Shown one piece after another: positions 45,768 to 55,024 of a stretch of DNA of 64,000 bases. Source of the stretch: Alloacidobacterium dinghuense (GTDB taxonomy: Bacteria; Acidobacteriota; Terriglobia; Terriglobales; Acidobacteriaceae). Within the stretch, counting starts at the first letter, position 1. Each line of letters starts with the position of its first letter. A program made the translations under genes and the position numbers. The notes below the pieces were generated by a model. The model was not told where the DNA came from. It saw only the letters and a list, made by a program, of their open reading frames with translations, and made no database searches. The DNA lies in NCBI RefSeq assembly GCF_014274465.1, contig NZ_CP060394.1, positions 496,001-560,000 of the forward strand, given 5' to 3'.

Positions 45768-48700
45768 GTGGCACGCTGTCGTTCCTTGGGCTCCTACGCT
45801 GTTTCGGTCTTTTTTGCCATGAATTTTTCCGAGTTCCAAACGACTGACCCCGAATCGGCAATGCGGGCTATTCGACGAAATCCAGAACGATTGACCGATG
45901 TCGTAAGGTTCTTTGCCCGGAACACAACCCGTCAGAGGAGATTCGACCTCTGGCTCTGGTCTTGGCTCGTATTTCTCTGCGTTCCCCTTTACGGGATTGA
46001 CCGTGATCGCAGCCTCAACCAGCTCTACCACACTGCCTGGACCCATCTGGAAGGAGCGCCGGGTGAGGTACGCGCGTTGGCCCAAACCGCGGACGGCTAT
46101 TTGTGGCTAGGGACTGCAACTGGATTATTTCGTTTCGATGGAATTCGATTCGAACCCTACAAACCGCAATCCGGGCAGGCCTTTCCCCAACGTAGCATTT
46201 CCTCTCTATTCGCCGAGCCAGACGGCGGCCTATGGGTGAGTTATTGGTACGGAGGGGCCAGTTTCATTAAGAATGGGACAGTGACCGAGTACGGGAAGGA
46301 GGAGGGGCTTCCTTCCCGTCCAGTGTTGGCCTTCGCGCGTGACCGGAAAGGGGTATTTTGGATAGCAGCAGGGAAAGATGGGCTCGCTCGACTCGAGGGC
46401 TCACGTTGGAGAAAGATTGGTCCTGAATTAGGTTTCGCAGGACCAGCCAACACCGTTTTCGTAGATCACACCGGCACGGTTTGGGTGGGGACGCCGACCA
46501 GTGTCGTATATCTCATGGAGGCGGGAAACCGTTTTCAGATAGCTGCACAGGGCTTGGCAGCTGTCTATAATTTTGCCGAATCGCCAGACGGCAAATTGTG
46601 GATGGCCGAAACGGGCTACGGGGTACGGGCTGTTCCGTTGCCAGCAAAAAGTCATGGAAAGCCGAGCCCGGCAATCTTTGTGGGATCTCAGGCAATCACA
46701 TTTGACAAGCAAGGAAGTCTTTGGATTACCAGCTTGGGCGGTGGAATCCGTCGAGTTCCGTATCCCGAGCATCTGCATCAAACGCAGACAATAAGTCCGT
46801 CTGCGTGGCAGTTCCACAATTCCGAGATCGAGGCGTTCACGCAAAAGGATGGTCTTACAAGCGATTACATATATAGCGTGCTCGAGGACCGCGAGGGCAA
46901 CGTATGGATCGGCGCGAGCGGCGGATTAGATCGATTCCGTGAGAGTCCCGTCGTTTCAGTGCCTCTTCAGCCAATTTCTTACCGTGGTGCTTTGCCGATC
47001 CCATCATTGCACTCTTTTACAACGAGCGCGCTGGCAGTGGGCGACCAAGGGTCGCTTTGGGCTGCCGGTGTGGGACCTCAGCTCCTGCTGAAGATTCAAA
47101 AGGACAGCATCGCGACGCAACTGCGCGACCATCCGGCTGAATGCGCCTATCGTGATTCAAATGGAGTTGTCTGGTTCGCGACGCCCTATTCCGTTTTCCG
47201 TCTTTCAGACGAGCGTTTGGACGCGATTGGTCTGAAGCAAGGAGCAATTACTTATAACTACGATGGCGCCGAGCCTGATGGGCAGGGACTGACACTGCGC
47301 CGCCGCGATTTGCCAACAGCAGGTGGGATCACTCCGAATCCCCGACCGCGCGTTAAAGCTCTCACTGAGGACTCTTTGGGCAGGCTGTGGATATCGATGG
47401 AGTCCGGAACCTTTCGATTAGAGCGGGCCGGTTGGACAAGCCTCGAGAGCTTGGGAGGTCCGCAGGGCACCGCAACTGCAGAGTTCACTGATTCGCAGGA
47501 GCGAATATGGTTCGGGTTCGCGAATATGGTCGCGATGCTGGACGGAGACGGAGTCAGGATTTTTTCTGGGAAGGACGGCGTTCAAGTCGGAGCCGTTACA
47601 TCGATCCAGGGCAAAGGAACGAAGATTTGGATTGGTGGCGAGTTGGGATTAGAGTTTTTTGATGGCAGCCGTTTTCACCCAGTACATCCATCGGATGGCA
47701 GCGCCTTAGGCGGCGTTTCAGGAATCGTTGTCGCTCCTGAAGATGGCTTATGGTTTTCAGAAAATCGGGGAATCATTCACATTCCCGAAGCTCAGCTTCG
47801 ACAGGTGGGCTCCAGTAAAGTGGAATTCGAGACCTTCGGTTTCCTAGACGGGTTGACCGCAGACCTCAGGGGCCCCCTCTCTTCACCGTCGGCTGTACAA
47901 ACAACAGACGACCGCATCTGGTTCGCCACAACAAATGGGGTAGCTTGGATCAATCCGAAGCGTATCGTACGGAACGCAGTGCCTCCGCCAGTATTGATCG
48001 AGTCTGTTATTGCTGACGGTAGGAAATACGGGATCTCAACTTCTTTGAAGTTGCCGCCACGAGCTGGAGATGTGCAAATCGCCTATACGGCTACAAGTCT
48101 CACTGTTCCCGAACGGGTTCGCTTTCGCTATAGGCTTGAAGGACAAGATAAGGAGTGGCAGGATGCAGGAACGCGCCGGGAGGCTTTCTACACAAACCTC
48201 GATCCGGGACCTTATCACTTCCGTGTGATCGCATGTAACAACGACGGGGTCTGGAATGAAGCTGGAACAGTGCTGGATTTTGTTGTGCTGCCGGCGTTCT
48301 ACCAAACGGTCACATTCAGAATTCTCTGTGTCCTCGCCCTAGTGGCGGTTTTGTGGTCGCTCTACCTGCTGCGGGTCCGCAGCATCGAGCAACGTCATCT
48401 CGAACGCAATCGCGCTGAAGAAATGCTTCGGCACGCCCGGGCAGAGCTTGCACACATGAACCGAGTGAGTACCATGGGCGAACTGACCGCCTCGCTGGCG
48501 CACGAAATCAAACAGCCGATTGGGGCGGCTGTCGCAAATGCGGAAGCGTGCTTGCGACTACTCAATCGTAATCAGCCCGATCTGCCGGAGGCACGCGAAG
48601 CTGCCATGGAGATGGCGAGAGATGCTCGGCGTGCAGCCGATATCATCGACCATGTCCGATCTTTGTTCCGAAAGGATTCGTCACACCAGGAAATAATTGA

Positions 48701-49148
48701 CCTAAACGAAGTCATCCAAGAGATGGTTGTGATGCTCCAGAAAGAGGCAAATCGACATTCCGTTACGATGCGTACCAATCCTTCCGAAGGACTTCCCAAG
48801 GTGATGGCGGATCGTGTGCAGATACAGCAGGCATTGATGAATCTCATGCTCAATGGGATTGAGGCCATGGGGGACACGAGCGGCGAGCTCAGCATCAACT
48901 CGCAGTTGAGGGACGACGGTCAAGTGCTGATCGCGGTCAGCGATACCGGCGTGGGGCTGCCCACTGAAAACGCCGACGAGATCTTTAATGCGTTCTTTAC
49001 CACCAAGTCGCAAGGCACCGGTCTGGGCTTGGCGATCACTCGTTCCATTGTCGAGTCGCATGGCGGCCGTATCTGGGCCACCGCGAACTCCGGACCCGGG
49101 GCAACGTTTCAATTTACGCTGCCGATCAGACAGGCAGGAGCTGCATGA
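45768..49148 (+). CDS. Sensor histidine kinase 3 (Reg_prop propeller, Y_Y_Y, kinase)
   Basis: 1126 residues as an open frame from a GTG; ATGs at 45819 or 45861 are equally possible because no ribosome site decides. An N-terminal helix ([17 protein letters not shown]) serves as anchor. Reg_prop propeller about 85-760, Y_Y_Y about 770-850, transmembrane helix about 855-880 ([19 protein letters not shown]), His912 in AHEIKQP and HATPase to the end. The only one of the three kinases with an intact response regulator; ATGA overlap couples them. Signal unknown. Confidence 0.92.
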   Translation: MARCRSLGSYAVSVFFAMNFSEFQTTDPESAMRAIRRNPERLTDVVRFFARNTTRQRRFDLWLWSWLVFLCVPLYGIDRDRSLNQLYHTAWTHLEGAPGEVRALAQTADGYLWLGTATGLFRFDGIRFEPYKPQSGQAFPQRSISSLFAEPDGGLWVSYWYGGASFIKNGTVTEYGKEEGLPSRPVLAFARDRKGVFWIAAGKDGLARLEGSRWRKIGPELGFAGPANTVFVDHTGTVWVGTPTSVVYLMEAGNRFQIAAQGLAAVYNFAESPDGKLWMAETGYGVRAVPLPAKSHGKPSPAIFVGSQAITFDKQGSLWITSLGGGIRRVPYPEHLHQTQTISPSAWQFHNSEIEAFTQKDGLTSDYIYSVLEDREGNVWIGASGGLDRFRESPVVSVPLQPISYRGALPIPSLHSFTTSALAVGDQGSLWAAGVGPQLLLKIQKDSIATQLRDHPAECAYRDSNGVVWFATPYSVFRLSDERLDAIGLKQGAITYNYDGAEPDGQGLTLRRRDLPTAGGITPNPRPRVKALTEDSLGRLWISMESGTFRLERAGWTSLESLGGPQGTATAEFTDSQERIWFGFANMVAMLDGDGVRIFSGKDGVQVGAVTSIQGKGTKIWIGGELGLEFFDGSRFHPVHPSDGSALGGVSGIVVAPEDGLWFSENRGIIHIPEAQLRQVGSSKVEFETFGFLDGLTADLRGPLSSPSAVQTTDDRIWFATTNGVAWINPKRIVRNAVPPPVLIESVIADGRKYGISTSLKLPPRAGDVQIAYTATSLTVPERVRFRYRLEGQDKEWQDAGTRREAFYTNLDPGPYHFRVIACNNDGVWNEAGTVLDFVVLPAFYQTVTFRILCVLALVAVLWSLYLLRVRSIEQRHLERNRAEEMLRHARAELAHMNRVSTMGELTASLAHEIKQPIGAAVANAEACLRLLNRNQPDLPEAREAAMEMARDARRAADIIDHVRSLFRKDSSHQEIIDLNEVIQEMVVMLQKEANRHSVTMRTNPSEGLPKVMADRVQIQQALMNLMLNGIEAMGDTSGELSINSQLRDDGQVLIAVSDTGVGLPTENADEIFNAFFTTKSQGTGLGLAITRSIVESHGGRIWATANSGPGATFQFTLPIRQAGAA

Positions 49149-49783
49149 CCTCTCCCGATACTCCTACTGTGTTCATTGTTGATGATGATGCCCGCATGCG
49201 CGCGGCCACGCAGCGTTTATTAAGGACAGTAGGTTTGCATTCCGAGTCGTTTGCTACGCCGGAGGATTTTCTACGGCGCAAGCTTCCAGATGGTCCCAGT
49301 TGCCTTTTGCTAGACGTGCGACTCCCTGGAATGAGTGGTTTGGAGGTCCAACACAAATTAATTGAAGCGGGAGCGCAGATCCCTATCATTTTCATCACGG
49401 GCCATGCAGACATCCCAATGACTGTGAAAGCAATGAAGTCAGGAGCAGTGGAATTTTTGCCAAAGCCTTTCCGGGATCAGGATCTGATAGATGCGATTCA
49501 GCTGGCTCTGAAGCGTGACAGCGAAACAAGGCGACAGCAGAACGAGATTGCGGAATTGAAAGCACGCTACGCGAAGTTGACCGCACGCGAGCGCGAGGTA
49601 ATGCGACTGATAGTTTCAGGTATGCTCACAAAACAGATCGCCTCGACACTTGGTACGACCGAAATCACTGTGACGGTGCAGCGTGGGCAAGTAATGCACA
49701 AGATGCAAGCCAACTCCCCCGCTGAACTGGGAAGAATGGCAGAAAAGCTTAAGCTGCCGACAACGGCTAGCCCAAACGGCTGA
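49145..49783 (+). CDS. FixJ/NarL-type response regulator
   Basis: 212 residues. The receiver has [10 protein letters not shown], phosphoacceptor Asp57 in [22 protein letters not shown] and the Lys in FLPKPFRD. The C-terminal LuxR HTH is [20 protein letters not shown] followed by [20 protein letters not shown]. Typical FixJ length and layout. The gene overlaps the sensor kinase by four bases, so the two form a pair. Confidence 0.94.
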   Translation: MTSPDTPTVFIVDDDARMRAATQRLLRTVGLHSESFATPEDFLRRKLPDGPSCLLLDVRLPGMSGLEVQHKLIEAGAQIPIIFITGHADIPMTVKAMKSGAVEFLPKPFRDQDLIDAIQLALKRDSETRRQQNEIAELKARYAKLTAREREVMRLIVSGMLTKQIASTLGTTEITVTVQRGQVMHKMQANSPAELGRMAEKLKLPTTASPNG

Positions 49784-49915
49784 GGACCTTTCCCAACTCG
49801 CTTTACTCGATCGCCTTTATACATACATATCGGTACCCTTATCACAATCCATAATTGCGTTCGACGGATAACTGATCAATCCTGTACCTGTATGGCTAGA
49901 GAGAGGCAGGAAAAA

Positions 49916-50269
49916 ATGGTTGCAGTTATCGAAGACGACGAATCGTATCGAGTCGCCGTCCAACGTTTGCTGAAGTCGACAGGCTTTTCAGTGCAATCGT
50001 TCGCCTCTGCGGAGGATTTCTTGAATTCTGGCCAGCAACACGAAACTGGGTGTCTGATCAGTGATATCAGAATGCCGGGGATGTCAGGGCTAGAGCTCCA
50101 GTCCAAGCTGAATTCTGATCATTGCCGGATCCCGACCATCTTCATCACCGCACACGGCGACGAAAAGATGCGCCTGCAGGCAATGCGAGGCGGTGCCGTG
50201 AAATTTCTCGCGAAGCCTTTTGACGGCGAAACTCTACTTGAGGCTGTTCGAGTGGCCCTGAACGGTTGA
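49916..50269 (+). CDS. Stand-alone receiver domain
   Basis: 117 residues from the ATG preceded by AGGCAGGAAAAA; an ATG at 49892 adds eight residues. VAVIEDDESYR, phosphoacceptor Asp50 in LISDIRMPGMSG, IPTIFITAHG and FLAKPFDG are all intact, and no output domain follows. 43 bp downstream begins a sigma-54 activator with no receiver of its own, so the two may act as a divided NtrC. Confidence 0.9.
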   Translation: MVAVIEDDESYRVAVQRLLKSTGFSVQSFASAEDFLNSGQQHETGCLISDIRMPGMSGLELQSKLNSDHCRIPTIFITAHGDEKMRLQAMRGGAVKFLAKPFDGETLLEAVRVALNG

Positions 50270-50312
50270 GAGCTGATCCTTGTTGCCGGCACAGACTTAG
50301 TGGAAGGTATTT

Positions 50313-51425
50313 GTGAGCTCTCTCACGAGACTTCGGTGTGACGAACAAGACGAGAGAGACCGCGAATTTGCCCAAATCGTAGGCAGTAGCACTGCTCTGG
50401 AGTCTGTACTCGCCGAAGTTGAGCGCGTAGCACCAACTGATTCCACCGTGCTGGTCCTGGGAGAAACCGGTACAGGCAAAGAGTTGATCGCGCGCGCTAT
50501 TCACAACATAAGCTCACGCTATGGACATCCATTCGTGAAGTTAAACTGCGCAGCCATTCCCTTCGATCTGTTGGAGAGTGAGTTGTTTGGGCACGAGAAA
50601 GGTGCCTTTACGGGGGCCGTAGCACAAAGAGTGGGCCGCTTCGAAATGGCTGATACCGGCACTCTCTTCCTAGACGAAATCGGAGACTTACCGCTAGCCC
50701 TGCAACCGAAACTCTTGCGCGTTTTACAGGAGCAGGAGTTCGAGCGGCTGGGCGGCGGCCGCACACATCGCATCAACATCCGTCTCTTGGCTGCCACTCA
50801 TCGCGACCTGGAGCAAATGGTCGCACGCGATGAATTCCGCGGCGATCTTTACTATCGGCTGAATGTATTTCCTGTCGCAATACCGCCCCTTCGCGAGCGC
50901 CGGGATGACATACCTCAGCTGGTCCTGCACTTCGTAGAGGAGTTCTCCAGGCGTATGGGGAAGCGAATTGAGCATATACCAGAAACAACAATGAATGCAT
51001 TCTCTACATACCATTGGCCCGGCAATGTGCGAGAACTCCAGAACCTGGTTGAACGCGCCGTGATCCGATCGGATAATGGAGTGCTTCCGAACCCGCTGTC
51101 GACATCACAGTCCTCTTGGAGCTCTGCCCTCAAACTCGGGGCGGATCCTCTATCGGCGGAGGAATCTGGCAGGAGAATAGAAGCGGAAATTATGTCCGAG
51201 CCGCGGTCCATGGATTCACTCGAGGATGTACAACGCCAACATATTCTGCGAGTGCTCGAGAGAACCGGCTGGGTGATCAGCGGACCTAACGGCGCTGGAG
51301 CTATTCTCAATGTCCATCCCAATACACTTCGCAGTCTGATGAGCAGGCTGGGGATTCGGCACCAGGAAGTGCCACGCACTCGACGTGAGTTTTCTCAGCC
51401 GGTGCCCGACGCGTGTCCTGACTAA
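50313..51425 (+). CDS. Sigma-54 transcriptional activator without receiver
   Basis: 370 residues, GTG start with GGAAGG upstream. Walker A GETGTGKE at 50-57, the sigma-54 contact loop GAFTGA at 97-102, Walker B TLFLDEIGDL, an Arg-finger region (FRGDLYYRLNVFPV) and a Fis-type HTH at the end (NGAGAILNVHPNTLRSLMSRL). No N-terminal sensor or receiver domain, so it is either constitutive or regulated in trans by the adjacent receiver. Probable activator of the three sigma-54 cassettes in the island, because it is the only sigma-54 activator visible and the palindromes suit a Fis-type HTH. Confidence 0.93.
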   Translation: MSSLTRLRCDEQDERDREFAQIVGSSTALESVLAEVERVAPTDSTVLVLGETGTGKELIARAIHNISSRYGHPFVKLNCAAIPFDLLESELFGHEKGAFTGAVAQRVGRFEMADTGTLFLDEIGDLPLALQPKLLRVLQEQEFERLGGGRTHRINIRLLAATHRDLEQMVARDEFRGDLYYRLNVFPVAIPPLRERRDDIPQLVLHFVEEFSRRMGKRIEHIPETTMNAFSTYHWPGNVRELQNLVERAVIRSDNGVLPNPLSTSQSSWSSALKLGADPLSAEESGRRIEAEIMSEPRSMDSLEDVQRQHILRVLERTGWVISGPNGAGAILNVHPNTLRSLMSRLGIRHQEVPRTRREFSQPVPDACPD

Positions 51426-51431
51426 GGCCAT

Positions 51432-51660
51432 CCTCAAGTTCGACAATCTTGCGACGATCCGCTGTGACCATGGTCCGGAGATATCCAGTCGCCATTTTCT
51501 GGCATGGACAATCGAGCAAACGACCGACGTGGTCCACATCGGCCCTGGCATGCCCACGGCGAACTCCTTTATAGGAAGCGTCAATAGAAGATCCGTGACG
51601 AGTGTTTGAATACCGGCAGGTTCTGGATCTTTTCGATGCGCGCCAGGATATCGGAATCTT
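51432..51660 (+). pseudogene. IS3-type transposase (orfB) fragment
   Basis: RCDHGPEISSRHFLAWTIEQ is the DDE-type integrase core region seen in IS3/IS481 transposases, with the following VHIGPGMPTANSFIGS. Stops and shifts follow and neither end of the element is evident. Confidence 0.7.
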
Positions 51661-51852
51661 GTGCCCGGGCTCATGGGCCTCACTCCGCGCTGAGCTACAA
51701 ACACAGCACGAGTTGAACTGCGGTGAATAGTTGCTTGCCGTCCTCAGTGAGCACCATGGTTGAGAACCAACCACCGCGTCAAGACAACCATGACGGTTTC
51801 CGCTTTGCCCCGGCGGCAGCTATCGCCCAATTCCGCACGTCTTTTGCGACGC

Positions 51853-52008
51853 ACGATATGTCGTGAGAGAGAGGGCGTCACGATGGGCGGATGACGAAAT
51901 GTCGTAAGTTGTCTTGAGCGCTTCTGATCATCCACTCGCGCCAGGTTCCTTTGTTCCAGCCAGATAGCCGTTAGCAGCGATGTGCATTCGTTTGGCAAGG
52001 CGTGTGCA
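51853..52008 (+). promoter_or_regulatory. Sigma-54 cassette 3: twin palindromes and GG-N10-GC promoter
   Basis: ACGA-N4-TCGT palindromes at 51853-51864 and 51894-51905 (41 bp apart), then TTTGGCAAGGCGTGTGCA with GG 51994-51995 and GC 52006-52007, 60 bp before the cupin start. The best placed of the three copies: an ordinary leader with AGGAGAAAG follows, then the ATG of the cupin gene. Confidence 0.8.
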
Positions 52009-52066
52009 TTCTTTTAAGGCATTAGGAAATGAGAACCACAACTCATAAGGCAGGAGAAAGCTAGCG

Positions 52067-52447
52067 ATGAAAAAGATTCTGTTCATATTGTTCCTGGCAT
52101 GCAGCCCGCTGATTGCACAGGATGCAAAGGTGACCCCGCTTATGTCGAAGGATTTGGCGGACTACAGTGGTAAAGAAGGCCTGATGATCAACGTCGAATA
52201 TCCGCCAGGCGCTTCGGACCCCATTCATCGGCACAATGCTCATGCGTTTCTCTACGTGCTCGAGGGATCCATCGTAATGCAGGTCAAAGGTGGAAAGCCT
52301 GTCACCCTGACACCTGGACAGACCTTCTATGAAGGTCCTAATGACATTCACGTTGTTGGTCGCAATGCCAGCAATACCAAACCAGCCAGATTCATCGTTT
52401 TCCTGCTCAAAGACAAAGATGCGCCTGTTCTGATTCCGGTCAAGTAG
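52067..52447 (+). CDS. Exported cupin protein
   Basis: 126 residues: a short signal peptide (MKKILFILFLACSPLIA) and one cupin barrel with metal ligands in HRHNAHAFLYVLEG and the second motif PGQTFYEGPNDIH. Small periplasmic cupins of this kind are common in acidobacteria and proteobacteria; the metal and substrate are unknown. First gene of the cassette 3 operon; its ribosome site is AGGAGAAAG. This gene is deleted from cassette 2. Confidence 0.88.
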   Translation: MKKILFILFLACSPLIAQDAKVTPLMSKDLADYSGKEGLMINVEYPPGASDPIHRHNAHAFLYVLEGSIVMQVKGGKPVTLTPGQTFYEGPNDIHVVGRNASNTKPARFIVFLLKDKDAPVLIPVK

Positions 52448-52550
52448 GTTTGGCGGATGCATCGCTAACCACAACTTGAGAAGTAAATACTCATCTCCGA
52501 TAGATCTCGGACTCAACCTGCTCGATTGCGGGCATCACGAAAGGACAGTC

Positions 52551-53303
52551 ATGAAAATCGTAGTCATCGGCGGCACTGGACTCATAGGATCAAAGCTCGT
52601 CAAGAAGCTTCGTGAGCACGGGCACGAAGCGGTAGCGGCATCACCCAATACCGGCGTCAACACGCTGACTGGTGAGGGATTGGCCGAAGCGCTGAAGGGT
52701 GCATCGGTAGTCGTAGACGTATCCAATGCCCCCGTATGGGAAGACGCGGCTGTGCTGAATTTCTTTGAGACGTCAACCCGTAATCTTCTTGCCGCTGAAA
52801 CAGTTGCAGGTGTGAAACATCACGTTGCGTTGTCGGTCGTAGGAACCGAACGTCTGCTCGAAAGCGGCTACTTCCGTGCAAAGATCGCTCAGGAAAAGCT
52901 GATCAAAGCTTCATCCATCCCTTACTCGATCGTCCGCGCGACGCAGTTTTATGAATTCGTCAAGGGCATTGCCGATTTCTCCACCAAGGGCAACGAGGTG
53001 CACCTGCCCACTGCACTTATCCAACCTATGGCCGCTGACGATGTCGCGAGTGCAGTAGGCCGAATTGCGACGAGTTCACCGGTGAATGCCATCGTGGAAG
53101 TGGGTGGGCCGGAACAATTCCGCCTCGATGAACTTATCCGGCACGGCCTGGCCGCATACAAGGACCCGCGAAAAGTTGTCGCTGACCCGCAGGCAACGTA
53201 CTACGGCACAAAGCTGACTGAACGCGCACTCGTTCCCGAAAGCAACGCAAGTCTTGGCAAGATCCGATTCGACGAATGGCTTGCCCAACCTGTTTCGGCT
53301 TAA
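52551..53303 (+). CDS. NAD(P)-binding NmrA/SDR-like oxidoreductase
   Basis: 250 residues from the ATG with GAAAGGACAGTC before it. Rossmann motif VVIGGTGLIGSKLV; the later SPNTGVNTLTGEGL and VVVDVSNAP are typical of the NmrA-type SDR group that includes quinone or NADP sensors. The catalytic YxxxK of classical SDRs is not evident. About 100 bp behind the cupin gene, same strand. A role in redox sensing or quinone reduction is plausible. Confidence 0.85.
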   Translation: MKIVVIGGTGLIGSKLVKKLREHGHEAVAASPNTGVNTLTGEGLAEALKGASVVVDVSNAPVWEDAAVLNFFETSTRNLLAAETVAGVKHHVALSVVGTERLLESGYFRAKIAQEKLIKASSIPYSIVRATQFYEFVKGIADFSTKGNEVHLPTALIQPMAADDVASAVGRIATSSPVNAIVEVGGPEQFRLDELIRHGLAAYKDPRKVVADPQATYYGTKLTERALVPESNASLGKIRFDEWLAQPVSA

Positions 53304-53484
53304 AAAAGTAGTCTTCTTTGTTTTCGGAGCCGGCACGCGAAGCGTAACGGTAGCCTCTCGTGCCGGGCTTGACTGCGGTTGGAGCGGAGGAAAATCCGTT
53401 GGCGAGGTCGCCGGCAGTCATAAGATGGCATCCCTGCCCGGACCGTCATTGCGCAACCCCCGATTCAATGCCATGGAGGAAATC

Positions 53485-54054
53485 ATGCTGGGGATCGAAC
53501 AAAGCGTTGGAGTCAAGGATGCGATGATCACGGCCTTTTGGGATGTTTTCTGTCAAGACACCAGTCTAGAGGCTGAGATCTCGGAGGTAATAGCAACAGT
53601 CCGAGTGTCAGAGTCTGCCTTCTATGAAGAATTTCAATCAAAAGAAGATCTCGTCTCAGCATTTCTGAAAGATCGCCATGTCATCTGGATGCGCTGGTTT
53701 GAGAACGAGATCGAGGCGAGTTACAAAGCCACTGGCGGCGGCCTGGAAATCATTGCTGACGTTTTACAGGCGGGGTTCGAAGATCCGAAGTGTTTTGGTT
53801 GTGCTTTTATCAATATCGTTACCGATGGAGGCGACTTCGACAATGAACCTTTTGTAATCGCCAGAGAGCAGAAGGAACACTTGGGACGGTTTATTGAACA
53901 GCTTGCCGTAAAAATGGGTCTCCAACAGCCGGATATGGCCGCATCTGCGGCTGTTCTTGTAATCGAACGAACGATCGTGCGCACTCTGAGAACTGGAAGC
54001 CTGGCAGAGGTTCAGACTGCGCGGCTACTCCTTCAGTGTCTTCAGCACGCATGA
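53485..54054 (+). CDS. TetR/AcrR-family regulator
   Basis: 189 residues from the ATG preceded by GGAGGAAATC. N-terminal HTH: SLEAEISEVIATVRVSESAF then YEEFQSKEDLVSAFL, the TetR DNA-reading fold, though less regular than usual. The C-terminal ligand domain is of the type with a Cys-containing helix (GCAFINIVTDGG). It probably controls its own cluster. A decayed copy of its 3' end lies at 44185. Confidence 0.82.
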   Translation: MLGIEQSVGVKDAMITAFWDVFCQDTSLEAEISEVIATVRVSESAFYEEFQSKEDLVSAFLKDRHVIWMRWFENEIEASYKATGGGLEIIADVLQAGFEDPKCFGCAFINIVTDGGDFDNEPFVIAREQKEHLGRFIEQLAVKMGLQQPDMAASAAVLVIERTIVRTLRTGSLAEVQTARLLLQCLQHA

Positions 54055-54132
54055 GTGAACACACATTCGTTCCTGAAGAGGATGCGAAGCTTGGTAAGTG
54101 CGATTTGGAGATTGGGAAGAGAGGAAAACACA

Positions 54133-54363
54133 ATGGCAATCGAGAGCCATAGCGACGAAGTAATTCCAACATATGACGAGTCTTACTACGAGGCACTTGC
54201 AAGTGAAGAAGAGATATACCTTGAAGAAATAGAAGAAGAACTACGTTCGGAATTGATCTCGGATGCGCCACAGAACGATCGCCCACAACCAGACGATGGT
54301 GAGGAGCTTGAAACAGCATTCGAATCGTATCGAGAGGCGCAGGCAAGTCTATTTCAGGAATGA
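54133..54363 (+). CDS. Small highly acidic protein
   Basis: 76 residues from an ATG with GAGAGGAAAA upstream; an in-frame GTG at 54055 would give 102. 25 of 76 residues are Asp or Glu, there are three Arg and no Lys, giving a very low isoelectric point. No Cys, no membrane segment. It might be a DNA mimic or a chaperone-like acidic protein, but no family is recognised. Placed tightly between the TetR gene and the TMEM175-like gene. Confidence 0.55.
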   Translation: MAIESHSDEVIPTYDESYYEALASEEEIYLEEIEEELRSELISDAPQNDRPQPDDGEELETAFESYREAQASLFQE

Positions 54364-54375
54364 GGATCACGACAG

Positions 54376-54912
54376 ATGTCGCTTCAACTCACAGCTGGGC
54401 GCATGGCCGCATTCTCTGACGGCGTGATTGCCGTCATCATCACCGTCATGGTACTCGAGCTTAAGGTTCCAGCCCACGATCTGCAGGACCTGGATGCTAT
54501 TCGCAAGACACTCCCGATGCTCGTGATCTATGCTCTTAGCTTTGTGGAAGTGGGCATCTATTGGGTCAATCATCACTACATGGTTGATGATGTGGAACAA
54601 GTCAGTCACGGCCTGCTCTGGGCCAACCTGGGTTTTCTATTCACACTGTCGCTGACCCCATTCGGAACCGCGTGGGTCGGCGAACGCGGTCTTACTCCGT
54701 TCGCTTTGTCGCTCTATACGATCTGTTGCGCACTCCCGGCGGTTTCCTGGATTGTGCTCTCGCTCGTGGTTCGACACCGAACTTATATCCCTCTTGCCGG
54801 CAGTCCGATGAAGCAGGCAGCTTCCTCGGCCGTTTATGTAGGAGTCATTCCGATTTCTTACCACTCGCTTACAACTGCGATGGCGATGCTTGCTGCTGTT
54901 GCGATTTTATGA
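54376..54912 (+). CDS. TMEM175-like potassium channel subunit, C-terminally clipped
   Basis: 178 residues with the signature RMAAFSDGVIAVIITVMVLE of bacterial TMEM175 (DUF1211) channels and five to six membrane helices. The stop TGA replaces a codon that in relatives is Trp; in frame beyond it the usual tail LIPPKRVME can be read. The last helix therefore ends early (AAVAIL). It may still form a tetramer. The homologues conduct potassium or act in proton-coupled ion balance. Confidence 0.82.
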   Translation: MSLQLTAGRMAAFSDGVIAVIITVMVLELKVPAHDLQDLDAIRKTLPMLVIYALSFVEVGIYWVNHHYMVDDVEQVSHGLLWANLGFLFTLSLTPFGTAWVGERGLTPFALSLYTICCALPAVSWIVLSLVVRHRTYIPLAGSPMKQAASSAVYVGVIPISYHSLTTAMAMLAAVAIL

Positions 54913-55024
54913 CTTATCCCACCAAAAAGGGTCATGGAAATGACGCGTGCCAAAAGGATCCATCAACATAGTTAGTGACTGAAAGTTAGGTACGTAACGG
55001 ATGGCAGGCGGTAAGTAGGTGATC

